From assembly GCA_963825345.1 (NCBI GenBank), contig CAWGSQ010000006.1, forward strand, positions 234,996 to 298,995: a stretch of DNA of 64,000 nt. Direction: 5' to 3'. Numbering within the stretch: position 1 is the first letter of the stretch; each line of letters begins with the position of its first letter. A model generated the notes under the pieces. It was not told the origin of the DNA. It saw only the letters and a list, made by a program, of their open reading frames with translations, and ran no database searches. The DNA comes from JACVRW01 sp963825345 (GTDB taxonomy: Bacteria > Actinomycetota > Thermoleophilia > Solirubrobacterales > Thermoleophilaceae). Made by a program: the position numbers and the translations under genes. Shown piece after piece: positions 7,505-16,422 of this stretch.

Positions 7505-8866
7505 TCAGGCAACAGGCGGCCGGTGATCCGTCCAGCGCAGCTCGCCCTCGAGCTGCGCGGCGAGCGCGAGGAGCATGGCCTCCTCGCCGTGGCGACCGAC
7601 GAGCTGCATGCCGATTGGCAGGCCGTCCTCGCTCCGGCCGGCCGGCACTGAGATGGACGGCTGGCCCGTGAGGTTCCACTCGAGCGCGAAGGGGTACGCC
7701 TGCGCGAGCCCGAGGAACGTGCGCACCGCCCCGAGCCCCTCCCACTGGCCGGCCCGGACCGGAGGCAGCGCGCTCACCGGGGTGAGCAGCACGTCGTGGC
7801 GCTCGAAGAACGGCCGCATGCGCTCGGTGTCGTCGTCGCGCAGGGCCCAGTCGAGAGCGGCGCGCGGGATGGCGTTGCCGATGCGCGCGAAGCCCTTGGT
7901 GCGGCGCTGGAGCCGCTCCGGGCGCTCGAGACGCTCCTCCGCGTCCTGGGCGATTCCGGCGAGGTAGCGGGTGGTGGCCGGGCTCACGAGCGGGAAGGGA
8001 GGATCGCTCTGCTCGACCTCGTGGCCGAGGGCGCGCAGCCGGCCCGCCGTGGCGTCCGCAACCCGCTTCACGTCGCTGTGCACGCGCGTCGGGAGAACGG
8101 GCTTGGTCGACACGGCCACGCGCACGCGCCCGGGCTGGGCGGCGAATGAGTCGCGCAGTTCGTCGTCGTCCGCGCCGACGCTCATGAGCAGGGCGACGTC
8201 CTCGACGCTGCGGGCCTCGAAGCCCACGACGCTCATGCCGTACCAGTGCTCCTTCAGGGGCGCGAGCGGGATCCGGTCGCGCGTGGGCTTCAACCCGACG
8301 AGGCCGCAGTTGGATGCCGGTATGCGGATGGAGCCCGCGCCGTCCGACGCGGTCGCCGCGGCGCAGAGCCCCGCCGCCACCGCCGCCGCGCTGCCGCCGC
8401 TCGAGCCGCCGGCGCTGTGGTCGGTGTTCCACGGGTTGCGGGTGATGCCGAATGCGGGGCCCTCGGTGTCGCCCATGATCACGAGCTCGGGGCAGTTGGT
8501 CTTGCCGATCACCACGGCCCCGGCGGAACGCAGTCGCCGCACGAGCTCGCTGTCCTGCGAGGCCGGGGTGACGTTCGCCGCGGTGCCCCAGGTCGTGACC
8601 TCGCCGGTTACGTCCTCGGCGTCCTTCACGGCCATCGGAACGCCGAGCAGCGGCCTGTCGTCGCCCGCGCCGCGGCGCCCGTCCGCCTGCTGGGCGTCCG
8701 TCAGCGCGCGCTCGGACATCACGTTGCTGAAGGCGTTCAGCTGAGGGTCCAGCCGCTCGATCCGCTCGAGGTAGAGCATCACGAGCTCGCGCGACGTGAC
8801 ATCCCCGCTGCGGATCAGCTCCGCCTGGCGGGCGACTCCTGCGAAGGCGAGTTCGTCGCGCTCCAT
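7505..8866 (-). CDS. Amidase signature family protein
   Basis: 453 residues. The amidase signature core is intact: catalytic Lys in LLGVPMAVKDAEDV, glycine/serine-rich GGSSGGSAAAVAAGL with the cis-serine, and DGAGSIRIPASNCGLVGLKPT with the nucleophilic serine. The C-terminal part holds the usual PALPPVRAGQWEG and FALEWNLTGQPSISVPAG segments. Relatives hydrolyse amides, including aryl and fatty amides or Glu-tRNA(Gln); absence of gatC/gatB nearby argues against GatA. Substrate unknown. It ends 14 bases before cysS. Confidence 0.88.
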   Translation of the reverse strand: MERDELAFAGVARQAELIRSGDVTSRELVMLYLERIERLDPQLNAFSNVMSERALTDAQQADGRRGAGDDRPLLGVPMAVKDAEDVTGEVTTWGTAANVTPASQDSELVRRLRSAGAVVIGKTNCPELVIMGDTEGPAFGITRNPWNTDHSAGGSSGGSAAAVAAGLCAAATASDGAGSIRIPASNCGLVGLKPTRDRIPLAPLKEHWYGMSVVGFEARSVEDVALLMSVGADDDELRDSFAAQPGRVRVAVSTKPVLPTRVHSDVKRVADATAGRLRALGHEVEQSDPPFPLVSPATTRYLAGIAQDAEERLERPERLQRRTKGFARIGNAIPRAALDWALRDDDTERMRPFFERHDVLLTPVSALPPVRAGQWEGLGAVRTFLGLAQAYPFALEWNLTGQPSISVPAGRSEDGLPIGMQLVGRHGEEAMLLALAAQLEGELRWTDHRPPVA

Positions 8867-8925
8867 CGCGAGCGCAATCTACACGCGGCTTGCGCCACCT
8901 ACTCGGGCGGGTTACGGTCGGCCGC

Positions 8926-10428
8926 GTGAAGACGACCCTGCTTGCTGCGGCGCTCGCCGTGGGGCTGGTGGCCGCCGCGCCCGCCTCGGCGGTCGCCCCC
9001 GGCGCCAACGGGAAGCTGCTCTACACGCTCCAGACCACGGGCAACTTCGACATCTGGAAGATCGAGTCCGATGGGAGCGGCAACGCCCCGCTGATTACCG
9101 ACGTGAACAACGACCAGGGCGGATCCTGGTCGCCCGACGGCACGAAGATCGTCTTCTGGAGCAACCGGACCGGCGCGGGCGACATTTACATCGCCAACGC
9201 AGACGGGACCGACCAGCTACGGCTGACCACCGACCCGGCCCAGGAGGCTCATCCGAGCTTCTCGCCCGACGGCACGAGGATCGTCTTCGTCCGCAAGGAC
9301 CCCGATGACGAGATCTTCGTCATGAACGCCGATGGGTCCGGCGTTGAGCGGCGCACCGACAACACGATCCCCGACGCCGGACCCGAATGGTCTCCCGATG
9401 GGACGCGGATCGCGTACTTCGCGGGGGGCAATGTGATCCATGTGATGAACGCCGACGGCTCGAACCAGCGCGAGCTCGTTCCGGGCGGAGGCGCGGTAGG
9501 GCCTCAGTGGTCGCCAGATGCGCGCAGGGTGCTCTTCAACCGCAACGATGGGCCCGGCGCCGGGTCGCATCCATACGTCGTCAACGCGGACGGCACCGGA
9601 CTCGTACAGCTCGGGCCGACCATTCCGAGCTCGCAGGCCCCGAGCTGGTCACCAGACGGCACCCGGATCGTCTTTCTGAGCCAGAGCGGAGGCGGGTCTG
9701 ACATCTGGATGATGAACGCGGACGGCACCGGCGCGGCCCCGATCCTGGACGACGTACTCATCCGCAGCGGGCCGCGCTGGCAGCCGATCCCCCGGGGGCC
9801 GACCGCGGTGACCCAGGCTCCAACCGACGTCAGCTCCATTTCGGCGAAGCTCAACGGGACCATCGACTCGACGGTGCTCCACCCCACGACTTACTGGTTC
9901 GAGTACGGCGCGACGACGACCTACGGGTCCAGAACGCCAGACGCCGCGGCGCCCGCGCCGGTCGGCGCGCAGGCGGTGGCGGCGGACATTGCCGGGCTGC
10001 GGCCGGCGACCACGTTCCACGTACGCCTCGTCGCGCGCAACGCGATCGGCACGACTGCTGGGCTCGATGCGACCTTCCAAACGCCCAAGGCGAGGCCGCG
10101 GTCGCTCACCGTCCGCGTCAGGCCGCGGCGCGATCGAAAGCTGCCCTTCCGCTACGTGATCAGCGGACGCCTCCGCCTGCCAACCGGCGTGTCCGCTGCC
10201 CTGGGTTGCCGCGGCAGGGTCGCGATCCAGGTCAAGCGGGGTAAGCGCAAGATCACGGCTCGGCAGGCGAAGGTTTCTCGCTCCTGCAGATATCGCAAGG
10301 CGATCTCGATCAAATCCACCCGTCGCCTCCGCGCATCGAAGGGAAGGCTCAAGGTCACGACGAGCTTCCGCGGCAACGCCGTGCTGTCAAGCCGGCGCGG
10401 CGCGACGAGATTCGTCCGCTTCGGCTGA
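8926..10428 (+). CDS. Secreted WD40-like (PD40/TolB-type) beta-propeller protein
   Basis: About 500 residues from a GTG at 8926; the first 24 residues (VKTTLLAAALAVGLVAAAPASA) form a signal peptide. Six PD40 blades follow, each with variants of W-SPDGT-I-F and DI-MNADG, up to about residue 300. Next is a fibronectin-III-like domain (APTDVSSISAKLNGTIDS... YWFEYGATTTYGSRTP), then a basic C-terminal region (about 400-500) with two cysteines. Such proteins are exported and may bind other macromolecules; no enzyme motif is visible. Divergent from the amidase with about 60 bases between starts. Confidence 0.8.
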   Translation: MKTTLLAAALAVGLVAAAPASAVAPGANGKLLYTLQTTGNFDIWKIESDGSGNAPLITDVNNDQGGSWSPDGTKIVFWSNRTGAGDIYIANADGTDQLRLTTDPAQEAHPSFSPDGTRIVFVRKDPDDEIFVMNADGSGVERRTDNTIPDAGPEWSPDGTRIAYFAGGNVIHVMNADGSNQRELVPGGGAVGPQWSPDARRVLFNRNDGPGAGSHPYVVNADGTGLVQLGPTIPSSQAPSWSPDGTRIVFLSQSGGGSDIWMMNADGTGAAPILDDVLIRSGPRWQPIPRGPTAVTQAPTDVSSISAKLNGTIDSTVLHPTTYWFEYGATTTYGSRTPDAAAPAPVGAQAVAADIAGLRPATTFHVRLVARNAIGTTAGLDATFQTPKARPRSLTVRVRPRRDRKLPFRYVISGRLRLPTGVSAALGCRGRVAIQVKRGKRKITARQAKVSRSCRYRKAISIKSTRRLRASKGRLKVTTSFRGNAVLSSRRGATRFVRFG

Positions 10429-10492
10429 GGCCCACCCCGGAGGCAACGCGCGAGGCCGCCGAAGACCGGCAGGCGTTCATCGCGGACGCGCC

Positions 10493-10744
10493 CTACTCGT
10501 CCGCCCCGTCAGGAGCCCGACGCCCGCGGCGCGCCAGTCCCAGCGGCAGAAGGGAGAGCAGCGGCCGCCGGCCCACGTCGTCGCGGTCCTCGCGGTCGAA
10601 AGCCTGCGCGAAGCGCGCCGCGCGCTCGGGCGAGTCGTAGCTCTTCTCGCCGCCGGCGCCGCAGCCCCGCCCACACGTCCAGCGCATGGTCGCGCCCTCC
10701 GCGGAGAAGCGCCAGCGATGGCCGAACACCCGACAGGCAAGCAC
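10493..10744 (-). CDS. Small CxxxC-type (zinc-ribbon-like) protein
   Basis: 83 residues, starting MLACRVFGHRWRF. Cys4 with a nearby His-Trp pair, and MRWTCGRGCGAGG with two more cysteines, suggest a single zinc knuckle. An aromatic/acidic stretch (DSPERAARFAQAFDRED) and a leucine-rich basic tail follow. It is divergent from the MFS gene (56 bases between starts). Function unknown; homologues seem common in this class, as far as I recall. Confidence 0.65.
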   Translation of the reverse strand: MLACRVFGHRWRFSAEGATMRWTCGRGCGAGGEKSYDSPERAARFAQAFDREDRDDVGRRPLLSLLPLGLARRGRRAPDGADE

Positions 10745-10800
10745 GTCATCACCCTATCCCCTGGTTTCGCCGAGACACGCGCGGGGGTAGTGGTGGCGGC

Positions 10801-12618
10801 ATGGCGACCGACAGCGTGGAGCTTGGGACCGTAGAGACGCGTGTACCGGCCCGGTTGGACCGCCTGCCATGGGCGCGCTTCCACTGGATGGTCGTCATCG
10901 GACTGGGCACCGTCTGGATCCTCGACGGGCTCGAGGTCACGATCGTCGGCTCGATCGCCGCGCGGCTCACTAGCCCCGAGAGCGGGCTCGCACTCGGCGA
11001 GAGCCAGGTCCTCACCGCGGGATCGATCTACGTGGCTGGCGCCTGCCTCGGCGCGCTGTTCTTCGGGCAGCTCACGGACCGCTTCGGGCGTAAGAGGCTG
11101 TTTCTGCTCACGCTCCTCGTGTACCTCATAGCAACAGTCGCGACGGCGTTCGCGGAGAGCGCCCTCTACTTCTACGCCTGCCGCTTCGTCACCGGCGCCG
11201 GTATCGGCGGCGAGTACGCAGCGATCAACTCGGCGATCGACGAGCTGATCCCCGCCCGCGTTCGCGGCCGTGTCGATCTGATCATCAACGGCTCGTACTG
11301 GCTCGGTGCCGCAGCCGGAGCAGTCGCCGCGATCTTCCTGCTCGATACCAGCCTCTTCGCCGCCGACCTCGGCTGGCGCCTGGCGTTCGGGCTCGGCGCC
11401 GTGTTCGCGCTCGCGATCCTGCTCGTCCGGCGACACGTGCCCGAGAGCCCGCGCTGGCTGTTCATCCACGGCCGCGAGGAAGAGGCCGAGCGAATCGTCG
11501 AGGGGATCGAGAAGGAAGTCCGGGACAGCACGGGCGCGGAGCTCGAGGAGCCGGGCGACGCGATCACGGTCCGCCAGCGCAAGACCATCTCCTTCAAGAC
11601 GATCGCGTCGGTGGCGTTCAAGCGCTACCCCAAGCGAACCGCGCTCGGCTTTGCTCTTTTCGTAGGCCAGGCCTTCATCTACAACGCAGTGACCTTCGGC
11701 CTGGGCACGTTCCTGGTCGAGTTCTACGGCATCAGCGACGCGAAGGTCCCGTTCTACATCGTCCTGTTCGCGCTCAGCAACTTCCTCGGGCCACTGCTGC
11801 TCGGGCACCTGTTCGACACCGTGGGACGCAAGCCGATGATCGCCGGCACCTACATCGGGTCGGCCGTCATTCTCGCGGTGCTCACGTTCCTGTTCGTGGA
11901 CGACACCCTCGGTACCTGGGGCTTCATGGCGCTCCTACTCGCGACGTTCTTCCTGGCCTCCGCCGGGGCCAGTGCCGCGTATCTCACCGTGTCCGAGATC
12001 TTCCCGATGGAGACGCGCGCCCTCGCAATCGCCTTCTTCTACGCGATCGGTACCGCGGTGGGCGGGATCACGGGCCCGTACCTCTTCGGGAAGATGATCG
12101 AGTCCGGCGAGGAATCGCAGGTGGCAATCGCGTTCTACATCGGCGCGGCAATCATGGCCATCGGCGGGATCGTGGAGTTGTTCCTGGGCGTCAGGGCCGA
12201 GCAGGAATCGCTCGAGGACATCGCCAAGCCCCTGACTGCGGAGGACGCCGAGGGCGAGGGCGACCGCGCCGAGGCGCCGGGCAAGCGCGCCGAGGCGCCG
12301 ACCCCCAGCACGCCGGAGCGCGACCGCGACGAGGCCGCCGCACGGGCGCGCCGACGGCGCTACCGCCTCGGGCCGGGGCAGACCTCGTCGTCACCGGGCA
12401 TGTTCGTCTCCGCTCCAACCAAGGTCGAGCTCGAGCCTGAGATTTCCGCCATCGAGCGTGTGCTCGAGGGTCGCGAACCAACGGAGCGGAGCGAACTGGC
12501 GCGGCTCGTCGGCGCGCGCTTCTGGGGGCCCGGCCGCTTCCCGGCGGCCCTGCGCGAGGCGGTCGAGTCCGGGCGCGCACGCCGTGTGGCGCGCAACCGC
12601 TTCGGCCCGGCCACCTAG
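10801..12618 (+). CDS. MFS transporter (sugar-porter type) with a C-terminal cytoplasmic extension
   Basis: 605 residues. About the first 480 form a 12-helix MFS domain: LGTVWILDGLEVTIVGSIAARL (TM1), GRKRLF after TM2 in GQLTDRFGRKRLFLLT, PESPRWL at the start of the central loop, GRKPMIAG after TM8, and PMETRA in SEIFPMETRALAIAFFYAIG, all hallmarks of the sugar-porter/metabolite:H+ group. The tail (about 480-605) is charged, then basic, then forms a helical segment (EISAIERVLEGREPTERSEL) ending ARFWGPGRFPAALREAVESGRARRVARNRFG, reminiscent of a winged-helix fold. Substrate unknown. It converges on ispF with a 4-base overlap. Confidence 0.85.
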   Translation: MATDSVELGTVETRVPARLDRLPWARFHWMVVIGLGTVWILDGLEVTIVGSIAARLTSPESGLALGESQVLTAGSIYVAGACLGALFFGQLTDRFGRKRLFLLTLLVYLIATVATAFAESALYFYACRFVTGAGIGGEYAAINSAIDELIPARVRGRVDLIINGSYWLGAAAGAVAAIFLLDTSLFAADLGWRLAFGLGAVFALAILLVRRHVPESPRWLFIHGREEEAERIVEGIEKEVRDSTGAELEEPGDAITVRQRKTISFKTIASVAFKRYPKRTALGFALFVGQAFIYNAVTFGLGTFLVEFYGISDAKVPFYIVLFALSNFLGPLLLGHLFDTVGRKPMIAGTYIGSAVILAVLTFLFVDDTLGTWGFMALLLATFFLASAGASAAYLTVSEIFPMETRALAIAFFYAIGTAVGGITGPYLFGKMIESGEESQVAIAFYIGAAIMAIGGIVELFLGVRAEQESLEDIAKPLTAEDAEGEGDRAEAPGKRAEAPTPSTPERDRDEAAARARRRRYRLGPGQTSSSPGMFVSAPTKVELEPEISAIERVLEGREPTERSELARLVGARFWGPGRFPAALREAVESGRARRVARNRFGPAT

Positions 12619-13091
12619 CCGGCCAGCGTCGCTATCGCCAGCGCGGCGATCCCCTCGCCGCGGCCCACGAAGCCCATTCGCTCGCCGGTCGTGAACTTCA
12701 CGTTCACGGCGCCCGGCTCGATGCCGATCGCGCCGCCCAGGCGCTCCCGCATGTCGTCGCGGAAGGCGGCGAGCTTCGGCTCCTCGCAGGCGACGGTGGC
12801 GTCGACGTTCGACGGTGTGACGCCCGCCTCGTCGAGCATCGCGCTGACCGCGCGCAGCAGCTCGATCGAGTCGGCGTCGCGCCAGCGCTCGTCGGTGTCT
12901 GGGAAGTGCTGGCCGATGTCGCCCATGCCGGCCGCGCCGAGCAGCGCGTCGATCACCGCGTGGGCTAGCACGTCGGCATCCGAGTGCCCGGCGAGGCCCA
13001 GCTCGGCCTCCGGAATCTTCACGCCGCCGAGCACCAGGCGGCAACCCGGCTCGAGCCGATGCGAGTCCCAGCCGATGCCGGTACGCGTCAT
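12615..13091 (-). CDS. ispF: 2-C-methyl-D-erythritol 2,4-cyclodiphosphate synthase
   Basis: 158 residues starting MTRTGIGWDSHRLEPG. Metal ligands are visible as D-x-H (Asp9, His11) and in LAGHSDADVLAHAVIDALLGA; the C-terminal motif TTGERMGFVGRGEGIAALAIATL matches the conserved FTTxExxGFxGRxEGI region. IspF closes the cyclic diphosphate in the MEP isoprenoid pathway, working as a trimer. The ATG overlaps the stop of the PHP gene by four bases; ispD lies just beyond, giving ispD-PHP-ispF. Confidence 0.93.
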   Translation of the reverse strand: MTRTGIGWDSHRLEPGCRLVLGGVKIPEAELGLAGHSDADVLAHAVIDALLGAAGMGDIGQHFPDTDERWRDADSIELLRAVSAMLDEAGVTPSNVDATVACEEPKLAAFRDDMRERLGGAIGIEPGAVNVKFTTGERMGFVGRGEGIAALAIATLAG

Positions 13092-13927
13092 CCGAGTGGC
13101 TCCAGCCGCCGGGAGCGGCGCTCGAACACGGCGATCTCGCTCACGCCGAGCTCCCCAAGCCACTCCACCGCCTGCTCGTACTCGTGGCCTAGCTCCTCGG
13201 GCGTGTGCGCGTCGCTCGACAGCGCCACGGGCCGCCCGGCATCGAGGCACATCTCCAGGAACGGCGCGGCCGGGTAGATCTCGCCGGCGGGCTTGCGCAG
13301 TCCCGCTGTTGACACCTCGATCGCCACGTCGCTCTCCGCAATCCCGTCCATCGCGCGGTCGTAGAAGCGGCGCAAGTCGCCCTCCGGCACCGGCACGCTG
13401 CGGCCGAACACCTTCACGAGATCGGGGTGGGCGAGGATGTCGAACATCCCGGTGCGCGCCGCCTCACCGAGCGTCTCGAAGTAGCGCGACCAGACCTGGT
13501 CGGCATCGCCGCCGCGCCAGATGTCGAAGGACTCCCAATCGGGCTCGCCGTGCACATCCACGGCGTCGTCGCCCATGAAGTGCACCGAGCCGACCACGTA
13601 GTCCCACGGCCGCCCGTCGAGGAGGTTCGCCACGCGGTCCTCGCGCCCCGGCAGGTAGTCGGCCTCGATGCCGAGCTTCAGCCCGTGCTCATGGATGAAT
13701 TCGCAGTACGCGTCGACGTCGTCGTGCGCCCAGTAGCGGTACCAGGGGTGCTCCCAGATGTCGAGCGCCTGGACGAAGCGGTGGATGTGCTCGGCCACGC
13801 CGAGCTCCTCGATGCCCCGCTCTGAGGCGGCCTCCCGGTAGCGGTCGGCATTCTCGGCTGTGAAGTAGCGCTCGGCCGTCGTCCCCTCCTTGTCGGGCCG
13901 CAGGTGCACGTGGTAGTCAGTCAGCAA
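13088..13927 (-). CDS. PHP-domain phosphoesterase (histidinol-phosphatase HisK-like)
   Basis: 279 residues with TTG start (LLTDYHVHLRPD). PHP motifs: DYHVHLRP (motif I), GVAEHIHRF (II), KLGIEADYLPG and VVGSVHF (III), FDILAHPDLVKVFG, and VALSSDAHTPEELG (IV). These bind a three-metal centre. HisK-type enzymes remove phosphate from histidinol phosphate, but PHP proteins have several substrates, so the role is only likely. It sits inside the ispD/ispF pair with overlaps of 11 and 4 bases, so it is translationally coupled to isoprenoid genes. Confidence 0.85.
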   Translation of the reverse strand: MLTDYHVHLRPDKEGTTAERYFTAENADRYREAASERGIEELGVAEHIHRFVQALDIWEHPWYRYWAHDDVDAYCEFIHEHGLKLGIEADYLPGREDRVANLLDGRPWDYVVGSVHFMGDDAVDVHGEPDWESFDIWRGGDADQVWSRYFETLGEAARTGMFDILAHPDLVKVFGRSVPVPEGDLRRFYDRAMDGIAESDVAIEVSTAGLRKPAGEIYPAAPFLEMCLDAGRPVALSSDAHTPEELGHEYEQAVEWLGELGVSEIAVFERRSRRLEPLG

Positions 13928-14552
13928 GGAGCGCCTCCACGATGCGCAGGTCGGACTCGCGCGTGACCTTGATGTTCTCCGGAAACGCCTCCACGACCCT
14001 GATCACGCCTCCGGCATCCTCGACCAGAGCGGCGTCGTCGGTGGCCGCGGCGAGCGCCGCGGCGTCACGTTCGAGCGCCGCACGGAGCACGTCAGCCTTG
14101 AAGACCTGCGGGGTCTGGATCGCCCACAGCGGCGAGCGATCGAGTGTGCGAACCACGCGCCCGTCCGTGGCCGCCTCCTTCACGGTGTCGGTCATCGGCA
14201 CCGCGGCGATCGCGCCGTCGATCCCAGGCTCGAGCGCCGCGAGGCAGCGCTCCACCAGGTCACGCGTGACGAGCGGACGCGCCGCGTCGTGCACCACCGC
14301 CACCGTGGCTTCCGGCGCCGCCGCCAAGGCGTTGCGAACGGAGGCTGAGCGCGACTCGCCGCCGCGTACCCGGTCCGGCCCGTCGTCGTAGCCCTCCGGC
14401 GCGGCCACGACCACCCGGTCGCAGACCGAGCCCAGCACCTCGAGGCTCCACTCGATGAGCGGACGGCCGGCACAAACGACGAACGCCTTGGGCCGGTCGG
14501 CACCAAGGCGTTCGCCGCTGCCGCCGGCGGGAACGATCCCGACGACAGCCAT
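13917..14552 (-). CDS. ispD: 2-C-methyl-D-erythritol 4-phosphate cytidylyltransferase
   Basis: 211 residues. N-terminal nucleotide-binding motif VPAGGSGERLGADRPKAF (with the conserved Arg and Lys), then TVAVVHDAARPLVT, AAVPMTDTVKEA, and TPQVFKADVLRAAL, and ENIKVTRESDLRIVEALL at the C-terminus. IspD joins CTP to MEP in the non-mevalonate isoprenoid pathway. It follows carD after 12 bases and overlaps the PHP gene. Confidence 0.95.
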   Translation of the reverse strand: MAVVGIVPAGGSGERLGADRPKAFVVCAGRPLIEWSLEVLGSVCDRVVVAAPEGYDDGPDRVRGGESRSASVRNALAAAPEATVAVVHDAARPLVTRDLVERCLAALEPGIDGAIAAVPMTDTVKEAATDGRVVRTLDRSPLWAIQTPQVFKADVLRAALERDAAALAAATDDAALVEDAGGVIRVVEAFPENIKVTRESDLRIVEALLAD

Positions 14553-14564
14553 TCTCGTCTGTCG

Positions 14565-15167
14565 CTAAGCCGTGGCCGGCTCGCCGTTGCGACTCGCGTG
14601 CGCGTCGGCGATCAGCTCCTCCAGATGCGACTCGGCCTCGTCCTCTTCCATGTCGAGCGCGTACATCAGCTCGGACGCGAGGATCTTCTTGGCGCGGGTG
14701 TACATCTGCTTCTCGCCCGTCGAGAGGCCCTTCTCCGTCTCGCGGATGGCGAGGTTGCGAACTACCTCGGCCAGTTCGAATACATCACCGGTCTTGATCT
14801 TCTCGCGGTTGTGCTTGAAGCGCCGGTTCCAGTTCTTCGGCATCTGGCTCACGTCGTCGCGGAGGACCGCAAGAACCTTCTTGACGTCTTCCTCCCCGAT
14901 CACGCGCCTCAGACCCGCCTTGTCGGCGTTACAGCACGGGACCATGACCGTCATGTCGTTATGAAGGATCTTGATGGTCAGGTACTCGCGCTTCTCGCCG
15001 AGGACCTCCTTCATCTCCTTCTTGAGGACCTTGCCGGCCCCATGATGCGGATATACGACCTGGTCGCCGAGCTCGTAGACCGTGGGTTCACGGTCGATCT
15101 CGAGGTCCTCGATGAACTCGTCTTCCAACACTGCGTCGCTGATGATGTTCCCCTCCTGCGTTGTCAC
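14565..15167 (-). CDS. carD: CarD/CdnL-family RNA polymerase-binding regulator
   Basis: 200 residues. A short acidic N-terminal arm leads into the RNA polymerase-interacting Tudor-like domain (YELGDQVVYPHHGAGKVLKKE...LTIKILHNDMTVMVP, about 30-85). The helical DNA-binding domain follows (KNWNRRFKHNREKIKTGDVFELAEVVRNLAIRE... RAKKILASELMYAL). CarD binds the polymerase beta subunit and stabilises open complexes, notably at rRNA promoters. The N-terminal arm is longer than in mycobacterial CarD (162 residues). It is 27 bases after disA. Confidence 0.93.
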   Translation of the reverse strand: MTTQEGNIISDAVLEDEFIEDLEIDREPTVYELGDQVVYPHHGAGKVLKKEMKEVLGEKREYLTIKILHNDMTVMVPCCNADKAGLRRVIGEEDVKKVLAVLRDDVSQMPKNWNRRFKHNREKIKTGDVFELAEVVRNLAIRETEKGLSTGEKQMYTRAKKILASELMYALDMEEDEAESHLEELIADAHASRNGEPATA

Positions 15168-15194
15168 GGGCGCAATCCGGCGCGCCGTCTGGTT

Positions 15195-16313
15195 TCAGGT
15201 TTGCAGATACCGATCCACGAGGTTGATCTCCTGTAGGCGGCGAAGGCCCTCGCGGATGTCCTTCGCACGCAAGTCCCCGACCCCCTCGACCCCTTCCAAC
15301 TCAGGGTCGGCGGCGGCAAGGATCTCGTCCAATCCGTTGAACTCACTCACGATTGATCCCACCACCATCTTCGGCAGGCGCGGGATTCTCCCGAGTATGC
15401 GATAGCCGCGCGGCGAAGCGGGGTGGTCGAGAGTGTTCAGCTTCCGGTCGTAGCCGAGAAGCTCGGCCAGGCGGCCGAAGTCGAGCAAATCCTGGTGTGG
15501 GAGCCGAGCCAGCGAGTCGAGAACCATCGCGAAGCCCTCCTCCGAGGCCTCGACGATGTAGTCGCGCACGAGCGCGGACTTGTCGGCGGCCACGCCGACC
15601 ATGGTCTCCTCGAGCTGCATCTCGATCAGGCGCCCCTCTGCGCCCAGCTCGACGATGTAGCGTTCGATCTCAACCGCCATGCGGGTAACGAGCTCGGAGC
15701 GCTGGAGCACCGTGAGCACGTCGTGGAGCGTCACGCCGCCCTCGAACTCGAGCGCGGTGAGGCGGGTGGAGACCTGGTCGAGCCGGCTGCGGTACTTGTC
15801 GAGGGTGGCCAGCGCCTGGTTCGCCTTGGCGAGCACGACTGGAATGTCCTCGAGGATGTACTTCGCGCCGTCGAGGTAGAGCGAGACGACGCTGCGGCTC
15901 GCCGAGATGGCGATCACGAGCGCGTCGGTCTGCTTCGAGACGCGCTCGGCGGTGCGGTGCCGCGTGCCGGTCTCGAGCGAGAGGATCGTGGGATCCGGCA
16001 TGAGCTGGACGTTCGCCCACACGATCTTGGTCCCGTTCGACGCCAGCAGAATCGCACCGTCCATCTTCCCGAGCTGGTAGAGCATCGCGGGCGTGTAGTC
16101 CACTTCCAGCTTGACGCCACCCGACAGCAGGAAGCTGAGCTCTTCCGACTCCCCGATGCAGATCAGGGCGCCGGTACCGCCCTGGACGATGTTGTCGAGC
16201 CCCTCGCGTATTGCGGTGCCTGGGGCGACCATCTCAAGGGCTCGTACGAGCCTCGGTTCCTGCCGGGCTTCGAGCTCTGCGACGTCGTCCCCGGCATACG
16301 GCATGAGGGCCAA
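15195..16313 (-). CDS. disA: DNA integrity scanning diadenylate cyclase DisA
   Basis: 372 residues. The N-terminal DAC domain has DGA (Asp85-Ala87, in GKMDGAILL) and RHR (Arg118-Arg120, in GTRHRTAE), the two motifs required for c-di-AMP synthesis. The middle is helical, and the C-terminal RuvA-like HhH region (GSIVSEFNGLDEILAAADPELEGVEGVGDLRAKDIREGL) binds branched DNA. A TAGAAT box lies just upstream of the ATG within the 109-base gap to radA, so disA may have its own promoter besides read-through. Confidence 0.95.
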   Translation of the reverse strand: MALMPYAGDDVAELEARQEPRLVRALEMVAPGTAIREGLDNIVQGGTGALICIGESEELSFLLSGGVKLEVDYTPAMLYQLGKMDGAILLASNGTKIVWANVQLMPDPTILSLETGTRHRTAERVSKQTDALVIAISASRSVVSLYLDGAKYILEDIPVVLAKANQALATLDKYRSRLDQVSTRLTALEFEGGVTLHDVLTVLQRSELVTRMAVEIERYIVELGAEGRLIEMQLEETMVGVAADKSALVRDYIVEASEEGFAMVLDSLARLPHQDLLDFGRLAELLGYDRKLNTLDHPASPRGYRILGRIPRLPKMVVGSIVSEFNGLDEILAAADPELEGVEGVGDLRAKDIREGLRRLQEINLVDRYLQT

Positions 16314-16422
16314 TTCTACGTGAACTGTGCAGGTTTCGCGTTAATTGGTGTGGTTTGCAGGCTTTTAGGCGGTTGCGGAGGCCCGAAAACAGCGGCATCG
16401 AGAGGGGCCGAAACGGAGGCTC

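Noticed and set aside
7505..8866. GatA subunit of Glu-tRNA(Gln) amidotransferase
   Set aside because: No gatC or gatB neighbours, and general amidase-type sequence outside the signature core.
10477..11808. Long minus-strand frame opposite the MFS gene
   Set aside because: The plus strand encodes clear MFS motifs; the minus product is charged low-complexity sequence.
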